From NCBI GenBank assembly GCA_937960895.1, contig CALCJD010000018.1:1-64000 (forward strand): DNA of 64,000 nt, given 5' to 3'. The translations under genes and the position numbers were made by a program. Positions 59,267 through 64,000 of the stretch are shown piece by piece. The number at the start of each line of letters is the position of its first letter. Positions within the stretch are counted from its first letter, which is position 1. The notes beneath the pieces were generated by a model, which did no database searches, was not told the DNA's origin, and saw only the letters and a program-made list of their open reading frames with translations. Origin of the DNA: an uncultured Spartobacteria bacterium (GTDB taxonomy: Bacteria; Verrucomicrobiota; Verrucomicrobiia; Chthoniobacterales; Terrimicrobiaceae).

Positions 59267-61285
59267 GTGACATTTCCCCGCCGCATCCGCTGGCTGTGCC
59301 TCGTTGTCTGGGGAGGCCTCTTTGTTTCCGGTCACGCGGCCGATGTGGTTTTTCAAAACGGCCAGGTGTCCCGCGGCGTGAAAATCGTGGCCGAAACGGA
59401 CACGGACATTTCGCTTCAGATGCCGGAGGGCGTCGTCAAGTTTCCCCGCAAGGCCGTCAGGACGATCGACGGCCGGCCCGTCAATCCGCCGCCCACGCCG
59501 GCGGTGCCCCCGGCTCCGGCCGCGACTTCCTCGCCTTCCCGTTCGGCGGCCGCCGCACAAACTCCGGTTCCCCAAAAAATCGCGGTGCCGCCGCCGTCTC
59601 CGCCTCCCGCGAAGCCTCCTGCCAGACCGCCGCTACCGCCGGTGGAACCCGAGTCCATGCCGGTGCCCGATCCCGGGGGCCTGCCGGTGGAACCCCTGAT
59701 TCCCGATCCCCTGGCGCCCAAGGGACCGTTTCAGCCGGCCTCGCCGGCCTACGAACACCGCTGGAACTTCGACTGGGTGTTGCTTGGACTGCTGGTGCTG
59801 GCCGGGGTCTGGATGCGCAGCCTCCAATGGGTGCAGCGCGATCTATATGAACGCCGGGGCGATCCGCGTTTTTGGAGCATGGTGGCGCTTTTGCTGCCCG
59901 GGGTGGGGGCGGGGCTCTACGCACTGGTTGCCGTGGTCGGCGATGCGATCCACCGACGACGGAGCCGGACGCAGACCGGACAATTCGCTCATGCGGAAGT
60001 GCGCAAGCCCCGGGGACCCTGGATGATGCCGCCCCGCGATCCGGCCGAGTATCTGGCCGGCCGGGGGACCACCCGGAAGGGATTTGAATTTCTGGACAGC
60101 GAACGGAAATCCGTGCGCATCGCCGACCTCGGCGAAACCGCCTCCGGCCTCGACATCGCCGGCGAATTGCTGGAGGAGGCGCTCCTCGAAAATGCGAGCG
60201 ACATTCACATCGAACCCACGGCGGGCGATTACCGCGTGCGGTTTCGCCTCGACGGTTTCATGCACGAACGGATGACCTACGACTTCGTGAATGGGAGGCG
60301 TCTGGTGACGTCGTTGAAGGCGCTGGCGGAGATCGACATCGCCGAGAAGCGCAAGGCGCAGGACGGACGGTTTCGGGCGCGCACCGCCGGTCGCGAGGTG
60401 GATTTTCGCGTGGCCACCGCCAATTCCATCCATGGCGAAAAGGTGGTCATTCGCGTCCTCGATCACGGCCGCGGCCTTCTCGATCTGACCGCGCTCGGCA
60501 TGTCCGACGACATGCTGGCCCGGTTCCAGAGCGTGATTCATTCCCGGAGCGGCATGATTCTCGCCACCGGTCCCACGGGCTCCGGAAAAACGTCCACCCT
60601 TTACTCCGCCCTCCGCCAGCTGGATGCCACGCGGCTCAACATCATGACCATTGAGGATCCCGCCGAACACGAACTGGCGGGCGCCACGCAGATCGCGGTG
60701 AACCCCAGGGCGGGCATCACCTACGAAAGCGGGTTGCGGTCCATTTTGCGCCAGGATCCGGACGTGATTCTTGTCGGGGAAATGCGCGACGCCGAGGCCG
60801 CCAAGGTTGCCCTCCGCGCGGCGCTCACCGGCCACCTTGTATTCAGTTCGCTGCACACCAAGGACGCCGTGGGCACCATTTCCCGCCTGCAGGACATGGG
60901 CATCGAGCGGTATCAGCTTGCCGCCGCCCTGCTCGTGATCATCGCCCAGCGCCTTGTGAGGGTCCTGTGTCCGCATTGCCGCCGGCGGGTCGAAGCCAGG
61001 GGGGACGAACTGGCCAGTCTCGGATTGGAGTTCGAACCCGGGGCCGCCCTTTACGAAGCCGTCGGCTGTCCCCGCTGTCTCAACACCGGCTTCCGCGGCC
61101 GCACGGGCATTTTTGAGTTGTTCGTGATCGATGACGAAATCCGCAAGGCCGTCAGCGAAGGAGCCGGTGAGGACACTTTGGCGGCGTTGGCGGCCCAAAA
61201 AGGGTTTCGCAGCTACCGTCATGACGGCGCCGAAAAGGTGCTTCTGGGCGTCACCACCGTGGAGGAAGTGCTTCAGGCCGCCTGA
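59267..61285 (+). CDS. Membrane-anchored GspE/PilB-like secretion ATPase with a signal-peptide N terminus
   Basis: The 672-residue protein ends in a type II secretion/type IV pilus ATPase of about 370 residues: Walker A GPTGSGKT at 435-442, Asp box with TIEDPAEHEL, Walker B LRQDPDVILVGEMRD and the zinc site Cys568/Cys571 and Cys601/Cys604. The N-terminal MshEN/GspE_N region is missing. In its place are a signal-like segment (residues 1-24), a small beta domain (25-68), a long Pro-rich linker and two membrane segments (about 168-186 and 204-226). ATPases of this class are normally cytosolic, so this is a novel-looking fusion. No pilus or secretion genes are near. The start is GTG 59267. Confidence 0.88.
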   Translation: MTFPRRIRWLCLVVWGGLFVSGHAADVVFQNGQVSRGVKIVAETDTDISLQMPEGVVKFPRKAVRTIDGRPVNPPPTPAVPPAPAATSSPSRSAAAAQTPVPQKIAVPPPSPPPAKPPARPPLPPVEPESMPVPDPGGLPVEPLIPDPLAPKGPFQPASPAYEHRWNFDWVLLGLLVLAGVWMRSLQWVQRDLYERRGDPRFWSMVALLLPGVGAGLYALVAVVGDAIHRRRSRTQTGQFAHAEVRKPRGPWMMPPRDPAEYLAGRGTTRKGFEFLDSERKSVRIADLGETASGLDIAGELLEEALLENASDIHIEPTAGDYRVRFRLDGFMHERMTYDFVNGRRLVTSLKALAEIDIAEKRKAQDGRFRARTAGREVDFRVATANSIHGEKVVIRVLDHGRGLLDLTALGMSDDMLARFQSVIHSRSGMILATGPTGSGKTSTLYSALRQLDATRLNIMTIEDPAEHELAGATQIAVNPRAGITYESGLRSILRQDPDVILVGEMRDAEAAKVALRAALTGHLVFSSLHTKDAVGTISRLQDMGIERYQLAAALLVIIAQRLVRVLCPHCRRRVEARGDELASLGLEFEPGAALYEAVGCPRCLNTGFRGRTGIFELFVIDDEIRKAVSEGAGEDTLAALAAQKGFRSYRHDGAEKVLLGVTTVEEVLQAA

Positions 61286-61291
61286 CCCGCC

Positions 61292-61840
61292 ATGTCCATC
61301 GAACTCATCATTTTTCTCGTTGCCTTGGTGCCCGTTGTTGTGCGCACGGTTCTGGGCTGGCGCGGCGGCGCCACGCTGGAGATGCGGCATGTGCTGGTGT
61401 ATCTCTTTTCGCTGCTGGCCGCCTTGCGCTACTGGAAACCCGGCACCGAACTGGCGTTGGAAATGTTCAGCGGGGACCCGCAGATCCTCGGCGCGCTGGT
61501 GTTTTTGCTGGCCTATGTGGTGGCTGCGGTCCTGGCAGGTTTTCTCGTGAATCTCAGGGGCGAATTCTACCAATCCGTCGCCCCCAACAAATTCGACAAC
61601 GCCCTCGGTGCGCTCTGCGGGCTGGTTTCGGGCACATTGCTGGGCGGAACCCTCCTTCTTTTTGCGGCGTTTCTCCTGCCGGGCCGGGTCGGGAATTTTG
61701 ATGCGGCGAAATACCCGGTCCGCCTCGACCTGGTGCCTGTCCGGATCTTTCAGACGATCGAAACCGGCGTGGCCGGTGTCGCGCCGGACAGTCCCGCCCG
61801 CACGCAGTTTCCCGTGCCGCCGGATGCGACCCCCCGGTAG
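61292..61840 (+). CDS. CvpA-like membrane protein
   Basis: The 182-residue protein has about four membrane segments: at 3-18, 33-45, 66-84 and 104-130. The pattern of short loops with a GFLVNLRG motif after the third segment and a Gly-rich fourth helix (LCGLVSGTLLGGTLLLFAAF) resembles CvpA, the family needed for colicin V production and envelope integrity. It follows the secretion-type ATPase by six bases and probably shares its transcript. The family call is by eye and could be wrong. Confidence 0.6.
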   Translation: MSIELIIFLVALVPVVVRTVLGWRGGATLEMRHVLVYLFSLLAALRYWKPGTELALEMFSGDPQILGALVFLLAYVVAAVLAGFLVNLRGEFYQSVAPNKFDNALGALCGLVSGTLLGGTLLLFAAFLLPGRVGNFDAAKYPVRLDLVPVRIFQTIETGVAGVAPDSPARTQFPVPPDATPR

Positions 61841-61938
61841 TCCTCGCCGACTCCCCACAGGCGCCCACCGAAGGAGGCACGAAATCCGATCAGGGTCGGC
61901 GTCGTACGTCCCGAAACACGTTTGCCATGGCGTCCGTC

Positions 61939-61967
61939 TTGACGGCGGGGGGCTTTTCCCTGACATT
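61939..61967 (+). promoter_or_regulatory. Possible promoter of the thiC leader
   Basis: TTGACG lies 17 bases before a weak GACATT; a start about seven bases later would fall at the 5' edge of the riboswitch. Confidence 0.3.
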
Positions 61968-61974
61968 TCCCGAA

Positions 61975-62060
61975 ACGCAGGGGAGCCGGCAACGGCTGAG
62001 AGTCCCGCACAGGCGGGAGACCCTTGGAACCTGATACGGTTAAAACCGGCGAAGGGAGAC
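61975..62060 (+). promoter_or_regulatory. TPP riboswitch (THI element)
   Basis: The conserved thiamine pyrophosphate aptamer is clear: GGGAGCC then CTGAGAG, a variable GTCCCGC/GCGGGAGAC stem, GACCCTTGGAACCTGAT, and the CGGTTAAAACCGGCGAAGGGA end. It lies 142 bases before thiC and is followed by a terminator hairpin. When TPP binds, transcription of thiC should stop. Confidence 0.93.
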
Positions 62061-62091
62061 GAGATGAAAAATTCCGGAATGACGTTTCAAG

Positions 62092-62121
62092 CCCGACGGA
62101 TTCCCGTCGGGGCGGTTTTTT
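62092..62121 (+). terminator. Riboswitch expression-platform terminator
   Basis: CCCGACGG and CCGTCGGG form a perfect 8-base stem with an ATTC loop, followed by GCGG and six T residues. It sits between the TPP aptamer and thiC, so it is the likely off switch. Confidence 0.8.
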
Positions 62122-62201
62122 CTCCTTCCCCCCGCCAACCCTGTTTCGCCGCGGCCCGGTTCCCGTCCGACAAATCCCAAACCCAACCCCAAAACTTTCC
62201 A

Positions 62202-64000
<1,799 letters not shown>

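Overview
The window is a gene-dense stretch of a high-GC Gram-negative chromosome. Lipid A/LPS sugar genes (an ArnA-like UDP-sugar enzyme and the heptose epimerase HldD), lipoproteins, complex I subunits, carbohydrate-active enzymes (GH57, GH2, heparinase-like lyase, CE7-like esterase), many short-leader promoters and frequent TTG starts suggest a member of the Verrucomicrobiota or a related PVC lineage. That placement is an inference from gene content; no rRNA or marker phylogeny is available here. I see no insertion sequence, prophage, integrase, CRISPR array or rRNA operon. One tRNA gene (Gly, anticodon TCC) and one TPP riboswitch are present.

Layout. 0-5.6 kb holds envelope sugar genes, a bcp-type peroxiredoxin coupled to a DUF697 membrane protein, hldD and a TPR lipoprotein, mostly on the minus strand. 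5.7-9.4 kb holds a GH57 glucan enzyme coupled to an exported FlgD-Ig-like protein, then a small exported protein. 9.5-14.8 kb is a signalling block: Cache hybrid histidine kinase, lone receiver, a receiver-PP2C phosphatase that also carries a histidine-kinase dimerisation segment, and two STAS proteins, one divergent. 14.9-20.2 kb is housekeeping (gpsA-plsY, msrB, a TPR protein, pyrH, frr). 20.3-28.6 kb has a PAS hybrid kinase, a class A penicillin-binding protein divergent from trmD, NAD synthetase, a CPBP protease and a DoxX protein. After the tRNA, 29-33.6 kb has a glycosyltransferase pair, DUF2237, a DJ-1 family protein and two methyltransferases. 33.9-40.3 kb is a small carbohydrate block (CE7-like esterase, beta-mannosidase, heparinase-like lyase, PfkB kinase). 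40.3-45.6 kb is a second signalling block: lone receiver, DUF1328 peptide, receiver-kinase-receiver protein, and a heme oxygenase coupled to a bacteriophytochrome. 45.8-52.98 kb carries nuoB-nuoC-rnd-nadC, a C-terminal processing protease, tsaD and a receiver-GGDEF-EAL protein. 53.1-59.1 kb carries a VWA protein, pabB, a proline-rich exported protein and the prs-rplY-pth-rpsF-ssb run. 59.2-64 kb has an unusual membrane-anchored GspE/PilB-like ATPase, a CvpA-like membrane protein and the riboswitch-controlled thiC, cut by the window end.

The points I find most interesting are the phosphorelay-plus-partner-switching cluster, the membrane-anchored secretion-type ATPase, the heme oxygenase/bacteriophytochrome/receiver-kinase cluster, a set of promoters whose -10 box lies only 5-10 bases before the start codon (suggesting leaderless mRNAs), an apparent bidirectional promoter between trmD and the PBP gene, and a short leader ORF overlapping the start of the GGDEF-EAL gene. 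Neighbouring genes are repeatedly joined by four-base start/stop overlaps (TTGA four times, ATGA four times, GTGA once).
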